Shown in pieces: positions 40,975-50,132 of a stretch of DNA of 64,000 nucleotides. Made by a program: the position numbers and the translations under genes. The notes under the pieces are model-generated. The model was given only the letters and a program-made list of their open reading frames with translations, had not been told where the DNA came from and made no database searches. Every line of letters starts with the position of its first letter. Position 1 is the first letter of the stretch. Source of the stretch: Crocinitomicaceae bacterium (GTDB lineage: Bacteria; Bacteroidota; Bacteroidia; Flavobacteriales_D; Crocinitomicaceae); assembly GCA_024639405.1 (NCBI GenBank), contig JAHEIL010000047.1, forward strand, positions 48,911 to 112,910. Direction: 5' to 3'.

Positions 40975-41769
40975 TTATTGAGCAACAAAAGTATATAAAA
41001 TACTACCTTCTTGAGATTTTGGCGCATTTGCACTGTAACTGAAACGAGAAAGTTTAGCATATTTTAATGCTTGTTCTATCATGCATCCATTGGCATTTGA
41101 ACTTTTAGCAGGGACATACAATGCGTTAGTAACAGAACCATTTGCATTTACAGCAATTTGGACAAATACGCGACCTGCAGAACCGTGTCCACAAGTATAA
41201 CCAGGATTACGAACGTACCAATTGTTGTTTTGGTGTGGAGATCGATCTGCTAAAGACCAATCTACCATTACGTTTCCTGCAAAAGCAGTATTTCCACCTT
41301 TTTGATTTGTTAGTGATTGTTTAGTAGCCGAAGACGACGATTTTGTCGCTTGATTTTTTCGGTTATCCATTTCTTGCTGAATCGCTTTTCGTTTCTCTGC
41401 TCCACCTGTTTCTGCAAACAATTGACGTTCATAATCTTTCACCGATTGTTCAACAGATTTAGCAGAAGAAGATGACATTGCTTTGTTTTCAGTGTAATCA
41501 TCCATTGAACGTTGACGTGTATCATGAACATCACGCGCCATATTTTTAACTGGCCCATTTTGTTGATTAGTTTGAATTTCAACATTCTCTGGAGTTAATT
41601 CAAGTTCTTCTTTAATTATTTCTACACTAGATTGATCAAAAAATGGTTGAATCGGAAAAGCACGTTCTACCGTTTCTAATTCCAAATAAATAAAAACACC
41701 AATGTAAACAGCAAAAGCAGCAACAAAACCGTATTTATAACGATCCAATATGTAGAACAATTTATTCAC
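40975..41769 (-). CDS. TonB-like energy-transducer protein
   Basis: N-terminal TM helix, low-complexity linker, C-terminal GRVFVQIAVNANGSVTNALYVP. Confidence 0.65.
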   Translation of the reverse strand: MNKLFYILDRYKYGFVAAFAVYIGVFIYLELETVERAFPIQPFFDQSSVEIIKEELELTPENVEIQTNQQNGPVKNMARDVHDTRQRSMDDYTENKAMSSSSAKSVEQSVKDYERQLFAETGGAEKRKAIQQEMDNRKNQATKSSSSATKQSLTNQKGGNTAFAGNVMVDWSLADRSPHQNNNWYVRNPGYTCGHGSAGRVFVQIAVNANGSVTNALYVPAKSSNANGCMIEQALKYAKLSRFSYSANAPKSQEGSILYTFVAQ

Positions 41770-43882
41770 GATTTGATTTTACATTAATTATTTTCATTTC
41801 AGGAAAGTAGAAATAATCTACTGTTTGATTCGTGTTTAATGCATAAAAATCAGTGTCTATTTGTCGAATTTGATCGTAATTTGCAGCAACAATTTCTTTT
41901 CCATTGGATGAATATATTCCTTTTTTCCCATTGACTGTTCCAATAAACAAGTTTTTATTCAAGGGAATCAATTCAGAAAAGAAAAAAGGCACGTTTTCTT
42001 CACCTTTTAAATTTATGGACAATTGAACTGCTGCTTTTTCAACTTTAGCAAAACCATTGATAAAGCTATCTGCTTTGGTGTATATAGGCTTTAATATTTC
42101 ACGATTATTAAGGTCAATAAAAGTCCAGTTTTTTCCTTTTGCTACTGCAATGAAGTTACTCAATTCACCCATGTCTGAATAACTAAAAGGAATTTTTACT
42201 TTTCCAGATTTATGAATTACACCAAATTTTCCTTTTAAGCGCGCAATGGCATATTCACCTGAAAATTTGCACCTGTTTTTAAAATTGGTGATTAAATCAT
42301 ATTTCGGTGTAATTGATACATTCCCTATCGAATCTAAAAAACCAATTAGGTTATTTTGCACTATGATTGCTCGATCGTTTGACAAAACACCTATTTCTTG
42401 AAAAATAGCCTCCGTTTTTTTAACACCTTTATTGGTGATTAAACCAAACATTTCTGAAGTTTCATAGACAAACATAGAATCATTAAATGGTATTAAGTTA
42501 TCGTGCATTGCAGGAATCACCCACTCACCTCTTTCGTTTATTAACCCTTGTTTACCAGCTACTTGAACTTTTGCAAAACCATTAATAAAATCAAATGCCT
42601 CTTCAAATTGAGCAGGAATTACCAAGTAGTTACTTCTTGAAAAATAGCCGTAAAGACTGTCTTTAAGCGCATAAATCAATCCATTCGATTCACTTCCTAA
42701 ATCTTTATATTGAATTGGGAAAATTTCTTTACCAGTTCGGTCAATGTATCCAAATAAACCGTTTTTTTCCACCAACGCTCTTCCTTTTTCAAAATCAGAA
42801 CCACTTGAAAAGATAAACGGAAGCACTATTTTATTGTTTCGATCGATGTAACCATATTTGCCATCTTTTGAGGCCAATGCTAAATCTTCTTTGAAGAAAT
42901 TCAATGATTCGTAGCTTGGTGGAATAACTTCAGTACCATTCATATCCATAAAGCCAAATAAATTTGATGCTTGAAAAGGCAATAAATTGATTTTAGAACG
43001 ATTAATTGCTGTTTCTAATTCATCAAAATAAGGGTATGTTGGATATACTTCTTTGAATTCTTGTAAACGACCACTAGAATACGTTACCATAAACAATTGG
43101 TACAATTTTCTCCATGCAACTGTTACATTTCGATTATCAGGAAAAAAACGTACTAAGGAATCAAACGCTGCAAGCGACTGACTTTTTGTAACAAGTGAAA
43201 ACAATTGATCTTCTGCTTGTGTAAAATATGGATTATTTGGACAATTTTTAAGAAAGCGATCAAAACCTTCAACTGATGCTGGTTGTGTATATTCTTCATA
43301 TTCTCTTGCGTTATACAATTGAATCGCTTGTTTTTGATATGCTCCGTTTTCATGCGCAACCAAATATGTTTTGAAAGCTATAGCAGTATTTGCTTTTAGC
43401 GCAACTTGATAATCAAGAGAATCAATTAGTTGATAAGCAGTAGGAAGTTCTGTTGACCAAGAATATTTAGAGATAAAAGCGTAAAAATCTGCTGTTAAAG
43501 CACTCTTTCTAATAACTTGAAATTGTTTTGAGCTAATTTCTTGACGTAAATTATGTAAGGTAGTTTTCGAATAATTAAAACTTTCAAATTGAAGTAGCTT
43601 TTTTGAAGGTAATAAATCAAATTTTAGAACAGAAATTTCACAATATTTAAATGCTGAATCTAAATTGTAAAAAGGATTGTTATTTCTAACAAAAATTGTT
43701 GCCAATCCAAAACTAGCAGCTGCTGGTTCTTTTTTAATGGCTTTATAAAAACAACTTTTCGCTTTAAAATAATCATGAATTTCCAATGCCTTAAACCCGT
43801 TTTCAATCACACTAGCTGAAGAGAAAAGAGAAAAGAATTGAGATAAAATAATGAGGAAAAAAAAGCGCATCAATATTTTCAC
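41762..43882 (-). CDS. WG-repeat protein with signal peptide
   Basis: Repeats such as GKYGYIDRNNKIVLPFIFSSGSDFEKGRALVEKNGLFGYIDRTGKEIFP. Confidence 0.88.
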   Translation of the reverse strand: MKILMRFFFLIILSQFFSLFSSASVIENGFKALEIHDYFKAKSCFYKAIKKEPAAASFGLATIFVRNNNPFYNLDSAFKYCEISVLKFDLLPSKKLLQFESFNYSKTTLHNLRQEISSKQFQVIRKSALTADFYAFISKYSWSTELPTAYQLIDSLDYQVALKANTAIAFKTYLVAHENGAYQKQAIQLYNAREYEEYTQPASVEGFDRFLKNCPNNPYFTQAEDQLFSLVTKSQSLAAFDSLVRFFPDNRNVTVAWRKLYQLFMVTYSSGRLQEFKEVYPTYPYFDELETAINRSKINLLPFQASNLFGFMDMNGTEVIPPSYESLNFFKEDLALASKDGKYGYIDRNNKIVLPFIFSSGSDFEKGRALVEKNGLFGYIDRTGKEIFPIQYKDLGSESNGLIYALKDSLYGYFSRSNYLVIPAQFEEAFDFINGFAKVQVAGKQGLINERGEWVIPAMHDNLIPFNDSMFVYETSEMFGLITNKGVKKTEAIFQEIGVLSNDRAIIVQNNLIGFLDSIGNVSITPKYDLITNFKNRCKFSGEYAIARLKGKFGVIHKSGKVKIPFSYSDMGELSNFIAVAKGKNWTFIDLNNREILKPIYTKADSFINGFAKVEKAAVQLSINLKGEENVPFFFSELIPLNKNLFIGTVNGKKGIYSSNGKEIVAANYDQIRQIDTDFYALNTNQTVDYFYFPEMKIINVKSNRE

Positions 43883-43934
43883 GTGTTGTTTTTTATAGTG
43901 TAACGAATAAATGAATTATTACGGTATAAAATTA

Positions 43935-43970
43935 CATAAAAAAACCTTCATCTAAAAGGATGAAGGTTCT
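43935..43970 (-). terminator. rho-independent terminator of rpmE2
   Basis: AACCTTCATC/GATGAAGGTT stem; T-run on minus strand. Confidence 0.85.
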
Positions 43971-43992
43971 TACATATTTTAACAGATTGTCA

Positions 43993-44247
43993 TTATTTCA
44001 TATGACGACCATAACGGTTTTTGAATTTATCGATACGACCCGCAGTATCCACGAATTGTACAATTCCAGTAAAGAACGGGTGAGATTTATGTGAAATATC
44101 TAATTTTACTAATGGATATTCATTACCATCTTCCCATTTAATAGTTTCGTGTGAAGTAGCACAAGATGGACATACAAACGCATAATCGTTTGACATATCT
44201 TTAAAAACTACCATTCTGTAATCATCTGGGTGTATATCTTTTCTCAT
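43993..44247 (-). CDS. rpmE2: type B 50S ribosomal protein L31
   Basis: MRKDIHPDDYRMVVFKDMSN...SHPFFTG..FVDTAGRIDKFKNRYG. Confidence 0.96.
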   Translation of the reverse strand: MRKDIHPDDYRMVVFKDMSNDYAFVCPSCATSHETIKWEDGNEYPLVKLDISHKSHPFFTGIVQFVDTAGRIDKFKNRYGRHMK

Positions 44248-44356
44248 TTTTATTGTAATTAAATGCTGTTATTCCTTATTACGGGATGCAAAGTTAATCA
44301 AACTTTTTAAAAACAATCAATTTTTTTTAATTAAAATAAACTTTGTTTGTTTTCGT

Positions 44357-44364
44357 TACCTTTG
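44357..44364 (+). promoter_or_regulatory. Bacteroidota -7 element TACCTTTG
   Basis: TAnnTTTG 23 nt upstream of GTG 44387. Confidence 0.55.
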
Positions 44365-44386
44365 TAAAAATAATAAATAATCCAAC

Positions 44387-45775
44387 GTGAGAAAAGTATC
44401 GATCATATTGCTTTCTTTTTTAGGTCTATTAATAGCCTTTACTTCTGGCTGTAATAAAACAACGAATTTCTCGACTGGGCTATTAGATTTTTCTTTAGAT
44501 ACGTTAGTTTTTGACACTGTTTTCACAACAATCGGTTCTACTACGCAACAATTTAAAATTTACAACAAACATAGTAAATCAATAAATATCGAAGAAATTG
44601 AATTAATGGGCGGTTCCAATTCACCTTTTAGAATGAATGTTGATGGTGAAATGGGAACAAAATTATCATCAATGGTATTAGAATCAGGTGATAGTTTGTT
44701 TGCATTTGTAGAAGTTACGCTGAATGTCAACAATCAAAATCTACCATTAATTGTGGAAGATTCAATTCGTTTTCGAACCAATGGAAAAGACCAATACATC
44801 CATTTAGCTGTATGGGGACAAGATGCCTACTTTCATTACAAAGACTTAAACGAAGGTGTTTGGCCAAATGACAAGCCCCATGTTATTTTTGGATACGCTG
44901 CTGTTGATTCTTCAAAAACATTGACCATTCAAAAAAACACAAAAATATACCTACACAAAAACGCACTTTTATACAATTACAAAGGCACCTTAAACATTGA
45001 AGGAGAAAAAAATGAAGAAGTACTGATTAAAGGTGATCGATTGGAAAGTTTATATGACGACGTAAGTGGACAATATTATGGTATTTATTTTCACGAAGCG
45101 AAGCCATCAACTATCAATTATGCAATCATTAAAAATGGTACTTCAGGCGTTCATCTTTATTCTAAAGATGCAAGTAGTAGTGGTTACACGTTAACACTTA
45201 CAAATACAAAGATTACCAATCATGCGAGGTATGGCGTATTTATTTATTCAGGAGCAAAAGTAAAAGCTGAAAATTGTTTGATTAAAGGGAATGGAAATCA
45301 CGCGTTATTGGTTAAAGAAGGAGGCGATTTTAACTTTAATTTTTGTACTTTATTGGGTTATGGTTCAAGCAATACGAATCCAACAGTTGGAATCAGTAAT
45401 TATTATAACAATCCAACAACAAATGTTACAACGATTGGTTCCATCAATGAAGGTTCAATCAGAAATAGCATCATTACAGGAAATCAAATGACTGAATTAG
45501 TTTTTGACACCTTATCAAACCCTGGTGTAGTTATGAATTTCTCATTCAGAAATTGTTTGATTAAACTGGAAGAACCCGTTAATAATTCATTTTTCACGAA
45601 CATTTTATGGAATGCGATTCCCTATTTTACGGCCATCAGTGATGATGATTTCACTTTTTTGCCACAATCCGTTTTGAATGGTGGCGCAGATGCTAATTTC
45701 TGGATTCCGCAAGATCTCAACGGGGCAACAAGAGACGCTAGCAATCCTGATATTGGTGCTTACGAAGTGAATTGA
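44387..45775 (+). CDS. right-handed parallel beta-helix lipoprotein
   Basis: Lipobox TSGCN; HYAIIKNGTSGVHLY...; LNGATRDASNPDIGAYE C-terminus; GTG start. Confidence 0.8.
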   Translation: MRKVSIILLSFLGLLIAFTSGCNKTTNFSTGLLDFSLDTLVFDTVFTTIGSTTQQFKIYNKHSKSINIEEIELMGGSNSPFRMNVDGEMGTKLSSMVLESGDSLFAFVEVTLNVNNQNLPLIVEDSIRFRTNGKDQYIHLAVWGQDAYFHYKDLNEGVWPNDKPHVIFGYAAVDSSKTLTIQKNTKIYLHKNALLYNYKGTLNIEGEKNEEVLIKGDRLESLYDDVSGQYYGIYFHEAKPSTINYAIIKNGTSGVHLYSKDASSSGYTLTLTNTKITNHARYGVFIYSGAKVKAENCLIKGNGNHALLVKEGGDFNFNFCTLLGYGSSNTNPTVGISNYYNNPTTNVTTIGSINEGSIRNSIITGNQMTELVFDTLSNPGVVMNFSFRNCLIKLEEPVNNSFFTNILWNAIPYFTAISDDDFTFLPQSVLNGGADANFWIPQDLNGATRDASNPDIGAYEVN

Positions 45776-46725
45776 ATAATTAGGTAATACAAAGGTAAAC
45801 CAAGGGTTAAATTATAAGGAAATGTAACACCTAAAGCCATTGGAATATACAATCCTGGATCTGCTTTTGGAGCTACCAAACGCATTGCCGCTGGAACAGC
45901 AATGTAAGAAGCACTCGCTGCTAAAACAGCAAAAATAAATCGATTCCCTATTTCATCCACAAAATACATACTAATTAAAGCTACCACTGAACCGTTAATT
46001 GCTGGAATGATGATAGCAAACAATATTACGAATAATCCTTGTTTTCGAAAAGAAGAGAAACGCTTTGCTGTTGTAATACCCATTTCCAATAAAAAAATAG
46101 CTAAAAACCCTTTGAAAATATCCGTTGTAAAAGGCTTAAATTCCATAGCTTGTTGAATATTAGAAATGTAACCAATCACTAAACTACCCATGATAATTAG
46201 TACACTTCCATTTGAAATAGAATGTTTTAATGTTTGCCCGATTGTAATTTGCTCTGTTTTTAAATGATTAAATCGTTTCATTAACAAAACACCAACAATA
46301 ATAGCTGGAAACTCCATGAATGCCATCACAGCTACTAAATAGCCATCAAAATGTATTTTTTGTACTTCTAAGAAAGATGTTGCTGAAACAAAGGTAACTG
46401 CACTGACAGAACCATAAGCTGAGGCAATTGCTCCAGCATTCCAATTGTCTAACTTTCTTTTTAAGATAAAAAACGTATACAAAGGAATGAGAGCTGAAAT
46501 TAAAACACCAAACAATAATTCTATATAAATTGCAGAGTTTAAATGACTATGAGCGAGTTCTTGACCTCCTTTAAATCCAATGGAAAAAAGTAAATAAATT
46601 GAAATAAATTTAAAGGAAGAAGGTGGGATTTCCAGATCACTTTTTAAAGTTGCTGCAATAATTCCAAGAATGAAAAAAAGTAAAACTGGATTGGTAATAT
46701 TAACGATTAATAAATCTAAATTCAT
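45760..46725 (-). CDS. sbtA: sodium-dependent bicarbonate transporter, SbtA family
   Basis: NPVLLFFILGIIAATLKSDLEIPPSSFKFISIYLLFSIGFKGGQEL; about 10 TM helices. Confidence 0.88.
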   Translation of the reverse strand: MNLDLLIVNITNPVLLFFILGIIAATLKSDLEIPPSSFKFISIYLLFSIGFKGGQELAHSHLNSAIYIELLFGVLISALIPLYTFFILKRKLDNWNAGAIASAYGSVSAVTFVSATSFLEVQKIHFDGYLVAVMAFMEFPAIIVGVLLMKRFNHLKTEQITIGQTLKHSISNGSVLIIMGSLVIGYISNIQQAMEFKPFTTDIFKGFLAIFLLEMGITTAKRFSSFRKQGLFVILFAIIIPAINGSVVALISMYFVDEIGNRFIFAVLAASASYIAVPAAMRLVAPKADPGLYIPMALGVTFPYNLTLGLPLYYLIIQFTS

Positions 46726-46733
46726 AATATATT

Positions 46734-47690
46734 TTAGTCTTTAAATGATGCTCTTTCTAATCGATCGTTTAATGTTTTACCCAAATCTAAATCTGGGAAT
46801 TTTTCAATTATTATTAAATCATAGTTTCGTGAATCTAAATCGTGTAACAATCCATATAAGTTTGCTGAAGCATGTTGTAAATCTCCTTGAAATGAATAGT
46901 AGTCTATCCCTTCATTTGATTCCAAGTCATCTAATTCATCAAAGTAAACAACTGCTATTTTTTTAGACACATATTTTTGAATATCATTTCGAATGAAACT
47001 TGAACACAATAAAGGTGTTTTAGGTGAATAATGTTTTTTAGCCATTCCAGGAGATTTTATCTTTTCATGACTTTTGTTATTTTCTAGTAAAGTTCCAACA
47101 CATGATTCCAAATCTTCTAGTGTTATAGCACCCAAACGATATACAATTACTTGATCTCCCTCAAAACCAACGATAGTTGATTCAATTCCTTTATTACAAG
47201 GTCCACCATCAAGTATTAATGGAATTTTAGCACCAAAATAAGAATCAACGTGTTTAGGCATTGTTGGACTTATTGATTGATATGGATTTGCACTTGGCGC
47301 AACTAATGGAAAATCAATACTATTTAATAATTCAAGAGCAAGAGGATGGCTGGGCATTCTAATTGCAACAGTATCTTGTCCTGCAGTTACTAAATCACTT
47401 ATTCTAGATGATTTTTTAAGTAACAAAGTCAGAGGTCCTGGCCAAAATTGATTGATCAAAACATTCGCTTTCGGAGGGATTTCACGGACAATTCCTTCCA
47501 ATTGATGGACAGAGCCAATGTGAACTATTAATGGGTTATTGTGAGGTCTGTTTTTTAATTGAAAGATTGTATGTATTGCTTTATCACTAAATGCGCTTCC
47601 AGCTAAACCATAAACCGTTTCAGTTGGAAAACCAATTATGCCATTATTTTTTAAAATAGTTTCTGCTAAGTGAATTGTTGAAGTTATCAT
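46734..47690 (-). CDS. L-threonylcarbamoyladenylate synthase, Sua5 type (YrdC + Sua5 domain)
   Basis: GIIGFPTETVYGLAGSA, KNRPHNNPLIVHI, SPGMAKKHYSPKTPL. Confidence 0.93.
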   Translation of the reverse strand: MITSTIHLAETILKNNGIIGFPTETVYGLAGSAFSDKAIHTIFQLKNRPHNNPLIVHIGSVHQLEGIVREIPPKANVLINQFWPGPLTLLLKKSSRISDLVTAGQDTVAIRMPSHPLALELLNSIDFPLVAPSANPYQSISPTMPKHVDSYFGAKIPLILDGGPCNKGIESTIVGFEGDQVIVYRLGAITLEDLESCVGTLLENNKSHEKIKSPGMAKKHYSPKTPLLCSSFIRNDIQKYVSKKIAVVYFDELDDLESNEGIDYYSFQGDLQHASANLYGLLHDLDSRNYDLIIIEKFPDLDLGKTLNDRLERASFKD

Positions 47691-47696
47691 TCTTAA

Positions 47697-48536
47697 TTAA
47701 GGATTACATGTGTCACAATACATTGGATCTTCAAAAAAATTACCTGATGGATAAATCATTTTTTTCGTGTGTGAACAGCTTGAGCATTGATAGATCTGGT
47801 ATAAAATTGATTTTGTAGGAGCATTGCAATATTCACAAGGCAAGCCTTCAACAACATCAACAATTCCAAATCCTGGTGTTCCACAAACAGTACAAGAAGT
47901 TGTGATTTTATCGACCAATTTTTGAGTTGCTCGTTGTATTATTGTCATTCTAGTAGGATTATACATTGCTCTCATATCTGTTTCTACATAGACAAAACCA
48001 TATGTAACCATACATTTACGATACTGTTTCAATAAATCTTTTTTCGAGCAAATCCCCTTTTGTATAAATTGATAGTTTTTCTCATGATCCTTAATAATTA
48101 ATCCATGAGAAGGAAACTTACATCTAAAGGCAAATTCAAGAAGTTCATTTTCTGAAGTTATGTATGCGCCATTTAAATTTGTTTCAAGTGACAGTACCTT
48201 TTCTACTATCTCTAACTTATTTTTTGGATCTATAAACATCAAAAACTCTTCATTTACAGAAGTAAAAAAAGAGTTTGGATGACTACCAAAAGAACCTTCA
48301 CTGGCTATTGCAAGTTCTGCGTTTGTTGCTTTTAAAGCATGTTTACATTTTGCTCTCAAAGTATCTAAAACTGAATTTAGACGTTCCTTTTCTCCTGAAA
48401 AAGTACCAAAAAGATCCGTATTAATCGTTTTATCAACAATGCAATTAACACCTAATTTAGACGCGAGAATTGGTGCAATCACTTGTTCTTTTTGATGCAT
48501 TGTTGCAATCACTAAAGTTTTATTTTTAAACTTCAT
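47697..48536 (-). CDS. DUF6671-like protein with C-terminal CxxC clusters
   Basis: LVIATMHQKEQVIAPIL ... CTVCGTPGFGIVDVVEGLPCEYC ... CSSCSH ... CDTC. Confidence 0.75.
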   Translation of the reverse strand: MKFKNKTLVIATMHQKEQVIAPILASKLGVNCIVDKTINTDLFGTFSGEKERLNSVLDTLRAKCKHALKATNAELAIASEGSFGSHPNSFFTSVNEEFLMFIDPKNKLEIVEKVLSLETNLNGAYITSENELLEFAFRCKFPSHGLIIKDHEKNYQFIQKGICSKKDLLKQYRKCMVTYGFVYVETDMRAMYNPTRMTIIQRATQKLVDKITTSCTVCGTPGFGIVDVVEGLPCEYCNAPTKSILYQIYQCSSCSHTKKMIYPSGNFFEDPMYCDTCNP

Positions 48537-48804
48537 TAACTAACTCAATTGTAATGGTTGATTGAACTTTAAAGGTTTCATGTTGATTGGTTGCTAAAAA
48601 TTGTTGAAGACTATTTCTAGTTGCTTCCAGTTCTCTAATTCGCACATTTGAACTCGTTTCATCCTGCGAATTTTTTTCCCAATTTTCATGTAATTTAAGT
48701 GAATGGAATTGGATTTTTTTATTGAGCATATCAATAAGGATTTCATGAGTTAATTGTGCTGAAAAAACACCATTAATAAGTTCAAACTGTTCAGTTTTCT
48801 TCAT
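48526..48804 (-). CDS. hypothetical 92-aa protein in sbtA operon
   Basis: Overlaps both neighbouring CDSs in tight operon spacing; no recognised family. Confidence 0.65.
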   Translation of the reverse strand: MKKTEQFELINGVFSAQLTHEILIDMLNKKIQFHSLKLHENWEKNSQDETSSNVRIRELEATRNSLQQFLATNQHETFKVQSTITIELVNEV

Positions 48805-49126
48805 CTTTTAATTCTTTAGGATGTTTTGTTTGTTCACGAATAAATTGATCAAACCAATTATTGGATTGCGTTATGGGTAATGAATATATAGGAAGTTCAG
48901 TTGAAAATTCTGTTTCAACCATTTCAACTAATTTAGAAAACAATAAAGACCGTGTTTGAATGGTTACAATGGAATATTTTTTAATTACTAAATCACCATC
49001 ATTGAATTCATAAGATATATTGTCTAAATCTATGGTTGCTTTAGCAATAATTCTCTCTTCTAAAAGTCGCTTAACTACTAAATTAGGATCAAATTCACTG
49101 TTTAAATAAATTAAAACATTTACCAT
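48791..49126 (-). CDS. CutA/PII-like small protein (divergent)
   Basis: KRLLEERIIAKATIDLDNISYEFNDGDLVIKKYSIVTIQTRSLLFSKLVEMVETEFSTELPIYSLPI...WFDQFIRE follows CutA1 spacing. Confidence 0.6.
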   Translation of the reverse strand: MVNVLIYLNSEFDPNLVVKRLLEERIIAKATIDLDNISYEFNDGDLVIKKYSIVTIQTRSLLFSKLVEMVETEFSTELPIYSLPITQSNNWFDQFIREQTKHPKELKDEEN

Positions 49127-49174
49127 ATTTTATTTATTTGCAAAGTTCGTAATTGATATTTCATAATTTTTATT

Positions 49175-49182
49175 TATATTTG
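49175..49182 (+). promoter_or_regulatory. Bacteroidota -7 element TATATTTG upstream of lysR
   Basis: TAnnTTTG; divergent from near-consensus GAACTTTG (49148-49141, minus). Confidence 0.5.
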
Positions 49183-49205
49183 ATAATACATCATTAAAAT
49201 ATTTT

Positions 49206-50132
49206 ATGAACTATACATTAAGTCAATTAAATATATTTTTAAAAGTTGTTGAAAATGAAAGTATAACAAAAGCTGCTGCCGAATTATTACTTACACAACC
49301 TGCTGTTTCAATTCAACTTAAAAATTTTCAAGCACATTTTGATGTACCATTAACTCAAGTAGTTAACAGAAAATTATACGTAACAGATTTCGGAAGAGAA
49401 ATTGCGATAACAGCAAAACGCATTCTAAATGAAGCAAATGAAATAAAATATAAAACCGCAAAATTCAAAGGTGAAATCACAGGACAACTTACCATTTCTG
49501 TTGTTTCAACGGGTAAATATGTTATTCCTTATTTTTTGCATGACTTTTTAACAGCAAATCCAGCAGTTGAACTAAAATTAGATGTTTCCAACAAAAGTAA
49601 AATAATTGAAGATTTAGAATCAAATACTGTAGATTTTTCCTTGGTTTCGATTTTACCTGAAAAATTAAATCTTGAACGTATTCGTTTGATGAAAAATAAA
49701 TTGTATTTAGTTAGTAATTTGGATTTTGGTAAAAAAAACTTTCACACAATAAAAGATTTACCAAGTGATACACCATTTATTTTTAGAGAATTTGGCTCTG
49801 CAACAAGAATTTCAATGGAAAACTTTTTAAATCGAAACGAAGTTGCAATTAAACGATCAATCGTACTAACATCTAATGAAGCAGTAAAACAAGCTGTAAT
49901 TGCAAAATTAGGCATCTCTATAATGCCTTTGATTGGGATAAGTAATGAATTGACTAACAAGCAACTGAAAATTATACCCGTAAAAAACTTACCCATTTCT
50001 AGTGAATGGAACCTAGTTTGGACCAAAGGCAAAAGAATGTATCCTGCAGCAAAAGCATTTATCGAATTTATTGAAAATGAAAAAGAGCGAATTATAAAAG
50101 AAAACTTCGCATGGTATGAAGCGTATCAATAA
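49206..50132 (+). CDS. LysR family transcriptional regulator
   Basis: LSQLNIFLKVVENESITKAAAELLLTQPAVSIQLKNFQAHF HTH. Confidence 0.95.
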   Translation: MNYTLSQLNIFLKVVENESITKAAAELLLTQPAVSIQLKNFQAHFDVPLTQVVNRKLYVTDFGREIAITAKRILNEANEIKYKTAKFKGEITGQLTISVVSTGKYVIPYFLHDFLTANPAVELKLDVSNKSKIIEDLESNTVDFSLVSILPEKLNLERIRLMKNKLYLVSNLDFGKKNFHTIKDLPSDTPFIFREFGSATRISMENFLNRNEVAIKRSIVLTSNEAVKQAVIAKLGISIMPLIGISNELTNKQLKIIPVKNLPISSEWNLVWTKGKRMYPAAKAFIEFIENEKERIIKENFAWYEAYQ

